This document shows, in pieces, positions 11,188-21,493 of a DNA stretch of 39,083 bases. How positions within the stretch are numbered: the first letter of the stretch is position 1; the number at the start of each line of letters is the position of its first letter. Where the stretch lies: contig JALORN010000033.1 in NCBI GenBank assembly GCA_025458905.1, forward strand, positions 1 to 39,083, in the 5' to 3' direction. The DNA comes from Steroidobacteraceae bacterium (GTDB taxonomy: Bacteria > Pseudomonadota > Gammaproteobacteria > Steroidobacterales > Steroidobacteraceae). The translations under genes were made by a program, and so were the position numbers. The notes beneath the pieces are model-generated. The model saw nothing but the letters and a program-made list of their open reading frames with translations. It did not search any database and was not told the DNA's origin.

Positions 11188-12141
11188 ATGAGTTCCGTCC
11201 TGAAGCGATCCGACCTGACGCGCGACCCTGCCGGCAAGCCCGCCCGTGCCGAGGGTGCGGACCCGACGGTGCTGCGATTCCTCGACGCGGTCTGGATGGA
11301 GCGCGGCCTGTCGCCGAACACGCTCGCAGCCTACCGTGCAGACCTGACGGCGTTGACGCGCTGGCTCGCCGAACGCGACACCCCGATCGTCCGCACCACG
11401 CGCGCCGAACTGCTGGGCTTCATCGCCTGGCGCGTCGAGGCGGGCGCCCGGCCGCGCTCGACGGCGCGGCAGCTGTCCTCGTTCCGCCGCTTCTTCCGCT
11501 TCCTGGTCCGCGATGGCGTGATCCGCGACGATCCCACCGCGCAGATCGCGATGCCGAAGATTGGCCGCTCGCTGCCGAAGTCGCTCTCCGAGGAGGAGGT
11601 CGAGTCGCTGTTGTCGGCACCGCTGGTCAGCGACCCGCTCGGCCACCGCGACCGCACGATGCTCGAGGTGCTGTACGCGACCGGCCTGCGCGTCTCGGAG
11701 CTCGTCAGCCTCAAGTACAACCAGGTGAACCTGAACCAGGGCGTGATCCGCGTGCTCGGCAAGGGCAACCGCGAGCGCCTGATCCCGCTCGGCGAGGAAG
11801 CCGTGCGCTGGCTGCAGGAATTCATCACCGGTGCGCGCAACGAGATCCTGCTCGACCGGACTACCGACTACCTGTTCCCGACCCGCCGCGGCGACCGCAT
11901 GACGCGCCAGGCCTTCTGGCACATCATCAAGCGCTATGCGCGCAAGTCGAGCATCGACAAGGAACTCTCGCCGCACACCTTGCGGCACGCCTTCGCGACG
12001 CACCTGCTGAACCATGGCGCCGACCTGCGCGTCGTGCAGATGCTGCTCGGCCACAGCGACCTCTCGACGACGCAGATCTACACGCACGTCGCGCGCGAGC
12101 GCATGAAGGAGCTGCACTCGCAGCACCATCCGCGCGGCTGA
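11188..12141 (+). CDS. xerD: XerD tyrosine recombinase
   Basis: This site-specific recombinase acts with XerC at dif to resolve chromosome dimers at the division septum. All catalytic residues are present in the 317-residue product: R168 (ATGLRVSEL), K192 (GKGNRER), H263 and R266 (HTLRHAFATH), H289 (LGHSDLSTTQ) and the nucleophile Y298. An N-terminal SAM-like core-binding domain spans about residues 25-110. The protein is about 20 residues longer than E. coli XerD because of an N-terminal extension. The neighbour dsbC is the usual gammaproteobacterial partner and there is no cargo around it, so this is the housekeeping copy and not a phage integrase. Confidence 0.95.
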   Translation: MSSVLKRSDLTRDPAGKPARAEGADPTVLRFLDAVWMERGLSPNTLAAYRADLTALTRWLAERDTPIVRTTRAELLGFIAWRVEAGARPRSTARQLSSFRRFFRFLVRDGVIRDDPTAQIAMPKIGRSLPKSLSEEEVESLLSAPLVSDPLGHRDRTMLEVLYATGLRVSELVSLKYNQVNLNQGVIRVLGKGNRERLIPLGEEAVRWLQEFITGARNEILLDRTTDYLFPTRRGDRMTRQAFWHIIKRYARKSSIDKELSPHTLRHAFATHLLNHGADLRVVQMLLGHSDLSTTQIYTHVARERMKELHSQHHPRG

Positions 12142-12200
12142 CCCGCCGCCGCGCCGGGGCACCGACGCCGCGGGCGCCGGGACTTGGGTGCCGCCGCTTC

Positions 12201-12209
12201 TGCTAGAAT
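12201..12209 (+). promoter_or_regulatory. Extended -10 promoter upstream of dsbC
   Basis: TGCTAGAAT (12201-12209) is an extended -10 element with TG one base before TAGAAT. No good -35 is seen at the right distance, as expected for extended -10 promoters. The start of transcription would be near 12216. Confidence 0.45.
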
Positions 12210-12308
12210 CCGGCCGCGCTGCGGATGGCCAGGGGCCCGAACCTTCTCCGGGCGGCCCGGTCCGATCCAGCGTCCCGCACTTTCCTCGAGCTACGGATGG
12301 TCGCCCGC

Positions 12309-13115
12309 ATGAAGCACCTCGGGTTCCGTTCACTGCTGCCGCTGCTGGCCGTCGCTACGGCCGTGGGCGGCGTCGCGGCGCTCGCCCAGCCGTCGGCTCC
12401 CGGTGCGGCGGCCGCCCCCGCTGCGGCGGCGCCCACGCCTGTCGCCGCCGCCGGCGCCGCGAAGGCGGCCGACCCGCGCGCCGAGCTCACCCGCAAGATC
12501 CCGGGCACCAAGCCCGAGGATTTCCGCCAGTCGCCGATCCCCGGCCTGTGGGAGCTCGCCCGCGGCGCCGACATCGTCTACGTGACCGCCGATGGCAAGT
12601 ATGCCCTCGCGGGGGACCTCTACGAGATCGCTTCCGACACCAACGTCAGCGAGCGCCGCCGCCGCGAGGTGCGCCTCGACCTGATCAACTCGGTGCCCGA
12701 GTCGCAGATGGTGGTGTTCTCGCCCAAGGACCCGAAGTACACGGTCACGGTGTTCACCGACATCGACTGCGGCTACTGCCGCAAGCTGCACGGCGAGATC
12801 GCCCGGTACAACGAGCTCGGCATCCGCGTACGCTATCTCTTCTACCCGCGCACCGGGCCGAATTCGGAGTCGTGGGACAAGGCGGTGGCGGTGTGGTGCT
12901 CGCAGAACCGCAACGACGCGCTGACGCGCGCCAAGCGCGGCGAGGACCTCAAGGTGGCGAAGTGCGGCAAGACGCCGGTCGACCACGACTACGAGCTCGG
13001 CCAGGAGATCGGCCTGCGCGGGACGCCGGCGATCCTGCTCGCCAACGGCGACATGCTGCCGGGCTACGTCCCGCCGGCCACGCTCGCGAAGCGGCTGCAG
13101 TCGGTCGGCCGCTGA
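12309..13115 (+). CDS. dsbC: DsbC-type periplasmic disulfide isomerase
   Basis: The product is a periplasmic thiol:disulfide isomerase that reshuffles wrong disulfides and is kept reduced by DsbD. An N-terminal signal peptide (hydrophobic LLPLLAVATAVGGVAAL, cleavage near AQ) is followed by an Ala/Pro-rich linker, a short dimerisation domain, and a thioredoxin fold with the active site C154-G-Y-C157. The cis-proline loop is RGTPAILL. Two more cysteines (in VWCSQ and AKCGK) match the second structural disulfide of DsbC. I chose ATG 12309 for the signal peptide; ATG 12297 adds four residues and is equally possible. The longer frame from 12225 would put 28 hydrophilic residues before the signal. 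Confidence 0.93.
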   Translation: MKHLGFRSLLPLLAVATAVGGVAALAQPSAPGAAAAPAAAAPTPVAAAGAAKAADPRAELTRKIPGTKPEDFRQSPIPGLWELARGADIVYVTADGKYALAGDLYEIASDTNVSERRRREVRLDLINSVPESQMVVFSPKDPKYTVTVFTDIDCGYCRKLHGEIARYNELGIRVRYLFYPRTGPNSESWDKAVAVWCSQNRNDALTRAKRGEDLKVAKCGKTPVDHDYELGQEIGLRGTPAILLANGDMLPGYVPPATLAKRLQSVGR

Positions 13116-13170
13116 GCGCACGCGCCGACGCGCGCGGCAGCCGCCGGCCGGTCGGCCGAAGGTCGGGCCT

Positions 13171-13494
13171 TCAGCGCTCCAGCAGCTTCAGCTTGTCGGG
13201 CTTGCCGTCCCAATCCTTGGCGTCGGCCGGGGCGTCGCCCTTTTCCGTGATCACGGGCCAGCCCTTGGCGAGCTCGGCGTTGAGCTTCTTGAAGTGTTCC
13301 TGGCCCGCTGGCAACTCGTCCTCGGAGAAGATCGCCTCCGCCGGGCACTCCGGCTCGCAGAGCGTGCAGTCGATGCACTCGTCAGGGTCGATCACCAGGA
13401 AGTTCGGGCCCTCGTGGAAGCAGTCCACCGGGCAGACCTCGACACAGTCCATGTACTTGCACTTGATGCAGTTTTCGGTGACGACGAACGTCAT
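13171..13494 (-). CDS. fdxA: 7Fe ferredoxin FdxA ([3Fe-4S][4Fe-4S])
   Basis: The 107-residue protein matches Azotobacter-type ferredoxin I, a cytosolic low-potential electron carrier. The first cluster motif, [17 protein letters not shown], starts at C9. The second is [12 protein letters not shown]. The C-terminal extension with [15 protein letters not shown] is typical of the FdxA family. A ribosome site GAAGGG lies six bases before ATG 13494. It converges with dsbC across a 55-bp GC-rich gap. It is not the [2Fe-2S] Fdx of the isc operon, which is absent here. Confidence 0.95.
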   Translation of the reverse strand: MTFVVTENCIKCKYMDCVEVCPVDCFHEGPNFLVIDPDECIDCTLCEPECPAEAIFSEDELPAGQEHFKKLNAELAKGWPVITEKGDAPADAKDWDGKPDKLKLLER

Positions 13495-13658
13495 GGGCGA
13501 CCCTTCGATTGGGAGCGGGGTGGTTGCGACCGGCACTCGATCCGGGCGGCCGTATGATGCCACGCCCCCCGGCGCTTCCAAGTCCGCGGCGCGGCGCGCG
13601 GCCTGCCCGGCCCGGGCGGCCGCCGCCGGGTGGTCGGCCGCGCGGCGCGCGGCCGAGC
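13495..13658. other. Intergenic region between NUDIX gene and fdxA: promoter candidate plus GC-rich repeat block
   Basis: On the minus strand, TTGGAA (complement of 13576-13581) and an extended -10 TGGCATCAT (CATCAT is the complement of 13554-13559) with a 16-bp spacer form a plausible fdxA promoter. The left-hand part holds a 13-bp direct repeat GCGGCGCGCGGCC at 13591-13603 and 13642-13654, with palindromes GCCCGGCCCGGGC and GGCGGCCGCC between. Such a structure could end NUDIX transcription, but there is no T tract. Confidence 0.4.
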
Positions 13659-14204
13659 TCAGGCCGGCGTCAGGCGCCGGTCGAACTCGGTGAAGTGGTG
13701 GCGCTCCTCGTTGCGCGCGCGGTCGTCGAGGTAGCGCCGCAGCGTGAACTCCGTGCTCGGAAACGCGAGGTCCGGCCACGGGATCTCGTCCGGGTGCACG
13801 ATCCTGACTTCCAGGCTCTCGGGGCCCGCACCGACCTCCAGCGAGCGCAGGCGGGCGCGGAAGAACACGTGCACCTGGTGGGCGTGCAGCACGTGCACGA
13901 CCGTCAGCAGGGAGCCGATCTCGACGTCGGCCAGCGCTTCCTCCTGGGATTCGCGCGCCGCCGCCTGCTGCAGCGTCTCGCCGTTCTCCATGAAGCCGGC
14001 TGGGACCGTCCAGTAGCCGCGGCGCGGCTCGATCGCGCGGCGGCAGATCAGCAGCCGGCCGTCGTGCTCGGGGACGCAGCCGACCACCAGCTTGGGGTTC
14101 TGGTAATGGATGGTCTGGCACCGGGTGCAGACGTGCCGCGGCAGGTGTTCGCCTTCCGGGACGAGGACGGTGACAGCCGAGCCGCAGTTGCTGCAATAGT
14201 TCAT
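13659..14204 (-). CDS. NUDIX hydrolase with N-terminal zinc ribbon
   Basis: The 181-residue protein has a four-cysteine zinc ribbon (C4, C7, C26, C29) ahead of a NUDIX domain. The NUDIX box begins at G70 and runs G-x5-E76-x7-R84-E85-x2-E88-E89, so all metal-binding glutamates are present. NUDIX enzymes cleave nucleoside diphosphates linked to another group. The short ribbon resembles that in NudC-like and ADP-ribose/NADH pyrophosphatase proteins, but the substrate cannot be read from the sequence. ATG 14204 lies 13 bases past the CCA end of tRNA-Leu on the same strand, so the two are very likely co-transcribed and RNase processing of the tRNA would define the 5' end of this mRNA. Confidence 0.88.
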   Translation of the reverse strand: MNYCSNCGSAVTVLVPEGEHLPRHVCTRCQTIHYQNPKLVVGCVPEHDGRLLICRRAIEPRRGYWTVPAGFMENGETLQQAAARESQEEALADVEIGSLLTVVHVLHAHQVHVFFRARLRSLEVGAGPESLEVRIVHPDEIPWPDLAFPSTEFTLRRYLDDRARNEERHHFTEFDRRLTPA

Positions 14205-14217
14205 CGAGAGTCTTCGC

Positions 14218-14304
14218 TGGTGCCGGGAGAGGGAATCGAACCCACACTCTGTCGCCAGAACCGGATTTTGAGTCCGGCGCGTCTACCAGTTCCGCCATCC
14301 CGGC
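14218..14304 (-). tRNA. tRNA-Leu (anticodon CAA), CCA encoded
   Basis: On the minus strand the acceptor strands GCCGGGA (from 14304) and TCCCGGC pair, followed by discriminator A and an encoded CCA (14220-14218). The anticodon stem CCGGA/TCCGG encloses the loop CTCAAAA, giving anticodon CAA for UUG codons. A long variable arm and GGTTCGATTCC T loop agree with a class II tRNA of 87 bases. Confidence 0.95.
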
Positions 14305-14314
14305 GCGGCGCGCC

Positions 14315-14320
14315 AGTATA
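14315..14320 (-). promoter_or_regulatory. -10 element of the tRNA-Leu promoter
   Basis: The complement of 14315-14320 is TATACT, five of six consensus bases, ending 10 bases before the tRNA 5' end. A matching -35 is not evident in the GC-rich sequence beyond it. Confidence 0.5.
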
Positions 14321-14386
14321 GAGGCTCGACGACCGTTCCGCCGCCCGGCGCGATGGGCGCGGCGGGCGGCGGGACCCGGCGCGGCC

Positions 14387-14405
14387 GGGGCGGGGCGGGG
14401 CGGGG
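14387..14405 (+). repeat. Four GGGG runs separated by single C (G-quadruplex motif)
   Basis: GGGG occurs at 14387-14390, 14392-14395, 14397-14400 and 14402-14405 with one C between each. This satisfies the usual G4 pattern with minimal loops. It lies between the divergent tRNA-Leu and queA promoters, about 50 bases before the queA start, on the queA non-template strand. Confidence 0.75.
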
Positions 14406-14442
14406 CACTCGATTCCGCCATGAAACCCCCGGCCCGCTTGCC

Positions 14443-14448
14443 TACCAT
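14443..14448 (+). promoter_or_regulatory. Possible queA -10 element
   Basis: TACCAT at 14443-14448 lies 9 bases before the GTG start at 14458. If used, the message would have a leader of only a few bases. No clear -35 is seen, so this is tentative. Confidence 0.3.
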
Positions 14449-14450
14449 AG

Positions 14451-16665
<2,215 letters not shown>

Positions 16666-16691
16666 TCGCGCCCTTTGACAGGGGTGGACCC

Positions 16692-17018
16692 ATGAACGGA
16701 CTGATACCCGAAGCCTACGCCCAGGCAGGCGCGCCGGCAGGAAGCCAGCTCGCGCCGCTGCTGATGATGGTGCTGTTCATCGTCATCTTCTATTTCCTGC
16801 TGATCCGCCCGCAGCAGAAGAAGGCCAAGGAGCACCAGGCGATGCTCGGCCGCCTGGCCGCCGGCGACGAGGTCGTCACCGCCGGTGGCATCCTCGGCCG
16901 CGTCGTCGAGGTCGGCGACACCTTCACCACGATCGAGATCGCCGACGGCGTGCGCATCAAGATCCAGAAGTACCAGATCACCTCCCTGATGCCCAAGGGC
17001 ACGCTGAAGGGCGCCTGA
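16692..17018 (+). CDS. yajC: YajC, Sec translocon accessory subunit
   Basis: This 108-residue inner-membrane protein belongs to the SecDF-YajC complex. One membrane segment spans about residues 20-38 (LAPLLMMVLFIVIFYFLLI), directly followed by the conserved RPQQKKAKEH and a soluble domain with GDEVVTAGGILGRV. The ATG follows a purine-rich AGGGGTGG site. It is followed after 30 bp by secD, the standard order. Confidence 0.97.
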   Translation: MNGLIPEAYAQAGAPAGSQLAPLLMMVLFIVIFYFLLIRPQQKKAKEHQAMLGRLAAGDEVVTAGGILGRVVEVGDTFTTIEIADGVRIKIQKYQITSLMPKGTLKGA

Positions 17019-17048
17019 GCGCCCGGCCCGCCGCAGGACCGACCCTCA

Positions 17049-18920
17049 ATGCTCGAATATCCCCGCTGGAAATACCTCCTGGTGGCGGTCGTGCTGGTGC
17101 TCGCCTGCCTGTTCGCGCTGCCCAACGTGTTCGGCGAGGACGCGGCGCTGCAGGTGGCGCGCAAGGACCGGGCGGCCGTCGACGCGGCCTCGCAGGCCCG
17201 CATCGAGGGCTTCCTGAAGGAGCGCGGCGTCGCGCTCGGCAGCAGCTACGTCGACGATGGCCGGCTGATGCTGCGCTTCGGCGACGTCGCCAGCCAGCTG
17301 CGCGCCCGCGACGCGGTGAACGAGGGCCTCGGGCAGGACTACGTAACCGCGCTGTCGTTCGCGCCGCGCATGCCGGACTGGCTGCGTGCGATCGGGCTGC
17401 GCCCGATGCCGCTCGGGCTCGACCTGCGCGGCGGCCTCTACCTGCTCTACCAGGTCGACGTGAACGGCGCGGTCGACCAGCTGCTCGAGGTCTACGAGCA
17501 GGACTTCCGGCGCGCGCTGGCGAACGACAAGGTGCCCTTCGTGGACGTCGCGCGCTTCCAGGAAGAGGGCTCCGACCGAGTCAACGGGCTGCGCGTCGTG
17601 CTGCCCGCGGGCGGCGATGCCGACGCGGCACGCGACTCGCTGCGGCGCGTGCTGCGGGACCTCAACTACGCGACGCCCGATGCCGCGACCGGCCCGGTGG
17701 TGCAGGTCGTGCTGACCCCGGCCCAGATCCGCGAGCGCCAGGACTACGCGATCCAGCAGAACCTCAGCACGCTGCGCAACCGCGTCAACGAGCTCGGCGT
17801 CTCCGAGCCGATCGTGCAGCGCCAGGGCGTCGACCGCATCGCCGTGCAGCTGCCCGGCGTGCAGAACTCCGCCGAGGTCAAGGACATCCTCGGCAAGGTC
17901 GCGACGCTCGAGTTCCGGCTGGTCGACGTGCAGAACAGCGTCGCCGACGCGGTCCAGCGCGGCCGTGCGCCGCTCGGCTCCAAGCTCTACGAGGACCGCA
18001 ACGGCCAGCCGGTGCTGCTGAAGCGCGACATCATCGTCACAGGCGACCAGCTGGTCGACGCGACCACGGCGGCGACCCAGGACGGCCCGGGCGTGTCGGT
18101 GAAGCTCGACGCCACCGGCGGCGAGGAGATGCTGCGCACCACCCGCGCCAACCTCAAGCGCCCGATGGCCGTGGTCTTCATCGAGCAGCGGCGCGAGGAG
18201 ATCGAGGTCGGCGGCCAGAAGGTGCAGCGCGACGTCCGCGAGGAGAAGGTGATCAACACCGCCACCATCCAGGGCGTGTTCTCGAACAACTTCCAGATCA
18301 CGGGCCTCGGGGGCGCCGAGGCGCGCGAGCTCGCGTTGCTGCTGCGCGCCGGCGCGCTGGCGGCGCCGCTGTTCGTCGTCGAGGAGCGCGCGGTCGGCCC
18401 CTCGCTCGGCCAGGACAACATCGAGAAGGGCGTCCGCGCGCTGGTGCTCGGCATGGCGCTGCTGTTCGTGTTCATGCTGGTCTACTACCGCATGTTCGGC
18501 GTGGTCGCGAACCTGGTGCTGCTGGCGAACGTGGTGCTGCTCGCGGCGCTGCTGACGGCATTCAAGGCTGCGCTGTCGCTGCCCGGCATCGCCGGCATGG
18601 TGCTCACCGTCGGCATGGCGGTCGACGCCAACGTGCTGATCTACGAGCGCATCCGCGAGGAGGTGCGCAACGGCGTGACGCCGCAGACCGCGATCACCAA
18701 GGGTTTCGAGAAGGCGTTCTCCTCGATCGCCGACGCCAACGTCACCACCTTGATCGCCGGCGTCGTGCTGTGGATCTTCGGCACCGGCCCGATCCGCGGC
18801 TTCGCCGTCGTGCTGTCGCTCGGCATCGTCACCTCGATGTTCACCTCGCTGATGGGCAGCCGCGCGCTGCTGACGCTGATGTACGGCGGGGCGCGGCGGC
18901 CGGCCCGCCTTTCGATCTGA
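17049..18920 (+). CDS. secD: SecD, protein translocase subunit
   Basis: SecD, with SecF, uses the proton gradient to pull secreted proteins through SecYEG into the periplasm; it is an RND-superfamily member. The 623-residue product (E. coli 615) has a first membrane segment at about residues 9-29, the conserved GLDLRGGLYLLYQVD motif, a long periplasmic P1 domain, and five C-terminal membrane segments with GMAVDANVLIYERIREE. The signature aspartate for proton use sits in that motif. It ends 22 bp before secF. Confidence 0.98.
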   Translation: MLEYPRWKYLLVAVVLVLACLFALPNVFGEDAALQVARKDRAAVDAASQARIEGFLKERGVALGSSYVDDGRLMLRFGDVASQLRARDAVNEGLGQDYVTALSFAPRMPDWLRAIGLRPMPLGLDLRGGLYLLYQVDVNGAVDQLLEVYEQDFRRALANDKVPFVDVARFQEEGSDRVNGLRVVLPAGGDADAARDSLRRVLRDLNYATPDAATGPVVQVVLTPAQIRERQDYAIQQNLSTLRNRVNELGVSEPIVQRQGVDRIAVQLPGVQNSAEVKDILGKVATLEFRLVDVQNSVADAVQRGRAPLGSKLYEDRNGQPVLLKRDIIVTGDQLVDATTAATQDGPGVSVKLDATGGEEMLRTTRANLKRPMAVVFIEQRREEIEVGGQKVQRDVREEKVINTATIQGVFSNNFQITGLGGAEARELALLLRAGALAAPLFVVEERAVGPSLGQDNIEKGVRALVLGMALLFVFMLVYYRMFGVVANLVLLANVVLLAALLTAFKAALSLPGIAGMVLTVGMAVDANVLIYERIREEVRNGVTPQTAITKGFEKAFSSIADANVTTLIAGVVLWIFGTGPIRGFAVVLSLGIVTSMFTSLMGSRALLTLMYGGARRPARLSI

Positions 18921-18942
18921 TCCGGCTCCGGGGGCCGACCGC

Positions 18943-19878
18943 ATGGAATTCCTCAAGGGCAGCAGCAACTTCAACTTCATGGGCCTGCGCAAGGCCTGGT
19001 ACGGCCTGTCGGCGCTGCTCGTGCTCGCGTCGCTGGTGTCCCTGGGAGTGCGCGGGCTGAATCTCGGCGTCGACTTCACGGGCGGCGTGACCATCGCGGC
19101 GAGCTTTCCGGCCGACGCGCCCATCGAGCGGATCCGCAGCGGGCTCGAGGGCGCGGGCTTCGTCGAGCCGACGGTGCAGAACTTCGGCACCTCGCGCGAC
19201 GTCTCGATCCGGCTGCCGCCGCCGGACCGCCAGACCTCCGAGCAGGTCCGCCAGCGGGTCGAACAGGTGCTGCGCGCGGTCGACGCGAAGGTCGAGGTGA
19301 AGAGCGTCGAGGTGGTCGGCCCGCAGGTCGGTCGCGACCTGACCACCGCCGCCTGGCAGTCGCTGCTCGCCACGCTGATCCTGATCTTCATCTACGTCTT
19401 CATCCGCTTCCACACGATCAAGCTGTCGACCGGGGCGATCATCGCCGCGATGCACGACCCGATCATCGTGCTGGGTTTCTTCTCGTGGACCTGGATCCCG
19501 TTCGACCTGGCGGTGGTGGCGGCGATCCTCGCGGTGATCGGCTATTCGCTGAACGACACCGTCGTGGTGTTCGACCGGATCCGCGAGCGGTTCGAGTCGA
19601 ACAAGCGGCTCGAGCCCGCCAAGGTGCTGGACCAGTCGGTGAACCAGACGCTGTCGCGCACCATCATGACCAGCCTCACCACGCTGATCGTGGTCGTGGT
19701 GCTGCTGCTGCTCGGCGGGCCGGTGCTGTTCGGGTTCTCGGTGGCGCTGGTGGTAGGCATCCTGGTCGGCACCTACTCGTCCATCTACGTCGCCGCGGCC
19801 GTGGCGCTCGACATGGGCCTGAAGGCGGAGGACCTGTTCCCGATCGCCAAGAAGGTCGCGATAGACGACCTGCCGTGA
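18943..19878 (+). CDS. secF: SecF, protein translocase subunit
   Basis: SecF pairs with SecD to complete a six-plus-six membrane-segment RND-like unit. The 311-residue protein shows the N-terminal NFNFMGLRK, GVDFTGGV, the GYSLNDTVVVFDRIRE motif in the fourth membrane segment, and SRTIMTSLTTL. Length is near that of E. coli SecF (323). It is the last gene of the queA-tgt-yajC-secDF run; the next gene is an unrelated permease with its own probable promoter. Confidence 0.98.
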   Translation: MEFLKGSSNFNFMGLRKAWYGLSALLVLASLVSLGVRGLNLGVDFTGGVTIAASFPADAPIERIRSGLEGAGFVEPTVQNFGTSRDVSIRLPPPDRQTSEQVRQRVEQVLRAVDAKVEVKSVEVVGPQVGRDLTTAAWQSLLATLILIFIYVFIRFHTIKLSTGAIIAAMHDPIIVLGFFSWTWIPFDLAVVAAILAVIGYSLNDTVVVFDRIRERFESNKRLEPAKVLDQSVNQTLSRTIMTSLTTLIVVVVLLLLGGPVLFGFSVALVVGILVGTYSSIYVAAAVALDMGLKAEDLFPIAKKVAIDDLP

Positions 19879-19945
19879 CCGCGGCGCGCCGGGCCGTCGC
19901 CCGGGCGCGAGCGATGCCGGGTGGCGTCGCCTCTTCGGTGGCCCC

Positions 19946-19951
19946 TACAAT
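19946..19951 (+). promoter_or_regulatory. Possible -10 element for the amino-acid permease
   Basis: TACAAT at 19946-19951 matches five of six consensus bases and lies in the 129-bp gap after secF. TGGCGT at 19922-19927 is a weak -35 at 18 bp. The permease ATG is 57 bases on. Confidence 0.4.
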
Positions 19952-20007
19952 CGACGCGGCATCGGACCCGGCCCTCGCCGGGCGGGCCATCGCCAGGGAG
20001 CAGGACA

Positions 20008-21462
20008 ATGGATTGGCGCATCAAGCCGCTCGACGAGATCCTCGCCAACGCGGAACGCAAGGCGCTGCGCCGCTCGCTCGGCCCCTTCCAGCTGATGATG
20101 CTCGGCATCGGCGCGATCATCGGCACCGGCATCTTCGTGCTGACCGCGGTCGGCGCCGAGCGGGCAGGGCCCGCGCTGATGCTCTCCTTCGTGATCGCCG
20201 GCACCGTCTGCGCGTTCGCCGCGCTCTCCTATGCCGAACTCTCCTCGATGGTGCCGGTGGCCGGCAGCGCCTACACCTACTCCTACGGCGTGATGGGTGA
20301 ACTCGTCGCCTGGGTCGTCGGCTGGAACCTGATCCTCGAGTACGCGGTCGCCGCCAGCGCCGTCGCCGTCGGCTGGTCGGGCTACATGAACGGCCTGCTG
20401 CAGTCCTGGGGCGCGGGCATCCCCGAGACCTTCACGGCCGGCTACTTCGACCTCAAGGGCGGCCAGTTCGGCGCCGGCCAGGGCGTCGTGAACCTGCTGG
20501 CGGTCTCGGTGGTGGTCGTCGTCTGTGCGCTGCTGGTGCGCGGCACCCGGGAGAGCGCCGCTGTGAACACGGCGCTGGTGTTCGTCAAGCTGCTCGCGCT
20601 CGGCGTGTTCGTGGTCATCGCGATCCCGAACATAGACTGGGACAATTTCTCGCCGTTCATGCCCTTCGGCTTCCTGTCGCACGAGGTCTACGACCCGCAG
20701 CTCGACGCCGAGGTGGCCAAGGGCGTGATGGCGGCCGCGGCGCTGATCTTCTTCGCCTACGTCGGCTTCGACGCGGTCTCCACCGCGGCCGAGGAGACCA
20801 AGAACCCGAACCGCAACGTGCCCATCGGCCTGATCGGCTCGCTGGCGCTGTGCACCGTGGTCTACCTGCTGGTCGCGGCCGGCGCCGTCGGCACGATGCC
20901 GACCGAGGAGCTCAAGAACTCCAAGGAGCCGCTCGCGGAGGTGCTGCGCAACCTCGGGTTCCAGCGCATCGGCGACCTGATCGGCGTCGCCGCGGTGCTG
21001 GCCCTGCCGACCGTCGTGATGATGATGATCTTCGGCCAGGTGCGGATCTTCTTCGCGATGAGCCGCGACCACCTGCTGCCACCGGCGCTGTCTGCGGTGC
21101 ACCCGCGCTTCGGCACGCCCTGGATCATGACCGTCGTCACCGGCGTGCTGGTGATGGCGATCGCCGGCTTCTTCTCGGTCGACGAGATCGCGGAGCTCTC
21201 GAACACCGGCACGCTGCTCGCCTTCATCGCCGTCTCGGCGGGCGTTCTGGTGCTGCGCCGGACGCAGCCGGACCGGCCGCGCCCGTTCCGCTGCCCCGCG
21301 GTCTGGGTGATCGCGCCGCTGGCCATCGGCGGCTGCCTGTTCCTGCTCGCGTCGGTGCCGCCGAAGTCGCTGCTGCGATTCGGCGTCTGGAACGTCGTCG
21401 GGATCGCGGTCTACCTGCTCTACTCGCGCGGCCGGAGCATGCTCGCGGTGCGCGCGGCCTGA
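20008..21462 (+). CDS. APC-superfamily amino-acid permease (cationic amino acid transporter type)
   Basis: The 484-residue polytopic protein belongs to the APC superfamily and resembles YfnA/CAT-like transporters. The first membrane segment contains the substrate-site GIGAIIGTGIFVL, followed by about 11 more hydrophobic segments. Other marks are SYAELSSMVPVAGSAYTYSY, FFAYVGFDAVSTAAEETKNPNRNVPIGL and the late MSRDHLLPP. The likely substrate is an amino acid taken up with protons; specificity cannot be read. ATG 20008 follows AGGGAG at a good distance; the frame extends to an ATG at 19921, which would lie upstream of the -10. The gene interrupts the usual secF-suhB neighbourhood. Confidence 0.9.
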   Translation: MDWRIKPLDEILANAERKALRRSLGPFQLMMLGIGAIIGTGIFVLTAVGAERAGPALMLSFVIAGTVCAFAALSYAELSSMVPVAGSAYTYSYGVMGELVAWVVGWNLILEYAVAASAVAVGWSGYMNGLLQSWGAGIPETFTAGYFDLKGGQFGAGQGVVNLLAVSVVVVVCALLVRGTRESAAVNTALVFVKLLALGVFVVIAIPNIDWDNFSPFMPFGFLSHEVYDPQLDAEVAKGVMAAAALIFFAYVGFDAVSTAAEETKNPNRNVPIGLIGSLALCTVVYLLVAAGAVGTMPTEELKNSKEPLAEVLRNLGFQRIGDLIGVAAVLALPTVVMMMIFGQVRIFFAMSRDHLLPPALSAVHPRFGTPWIMTVVTGVLVMAIAGFFSVDEIAELSNTGTLLAFIAVSAGVLVLRRTQPDRPRPFRCPAVWVIAPLAIGGCLFLLASVPPKSLLRFGVWNVVGIAVYLLYSRGRSMLAVRAA

Positions 21463-21469
21463 GTGCGCA

Positions 21470-21490
21470 GCCCGCCCCGCGGGGGCGGGC
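21470..21490. terminator. Perfect 9-bp hairpin between convergent permease and suhB genes
   Basis: GCCCGCCCC (21470-21478) and GGGGCGGGC (21482-21490) are exact complements around a GCG loop. The structure lies between the permease stop (21462) and the suhB stop (21494), so it can act in both directions. There is no T tract on either side, so its efficiency as an intrinsic terminator is uncertain. Confidence 0.5.
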
Positions 21491-21493
21491 AGG

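Noticed and set aside
11188..12141. XerD as a phage or island integrase
   Set aside because: It is paired with dsbC as in core gammaproteobacterial genomes, and no attachment repeats, cargo or other mobility genes are near.
14218..14304. tRNA-Leu 3' end as an attachment site for an integrated element
   Set aside because: No duplicated tRNA 3' fragment was noticed in the window and both sides carry ordinary genes.
16675..16680. A consensus TTGACA before yajC
   Set aside because: A matching -10 would fall inside the yajC coding sequence; the CATAAT element upstream is the better candidate.
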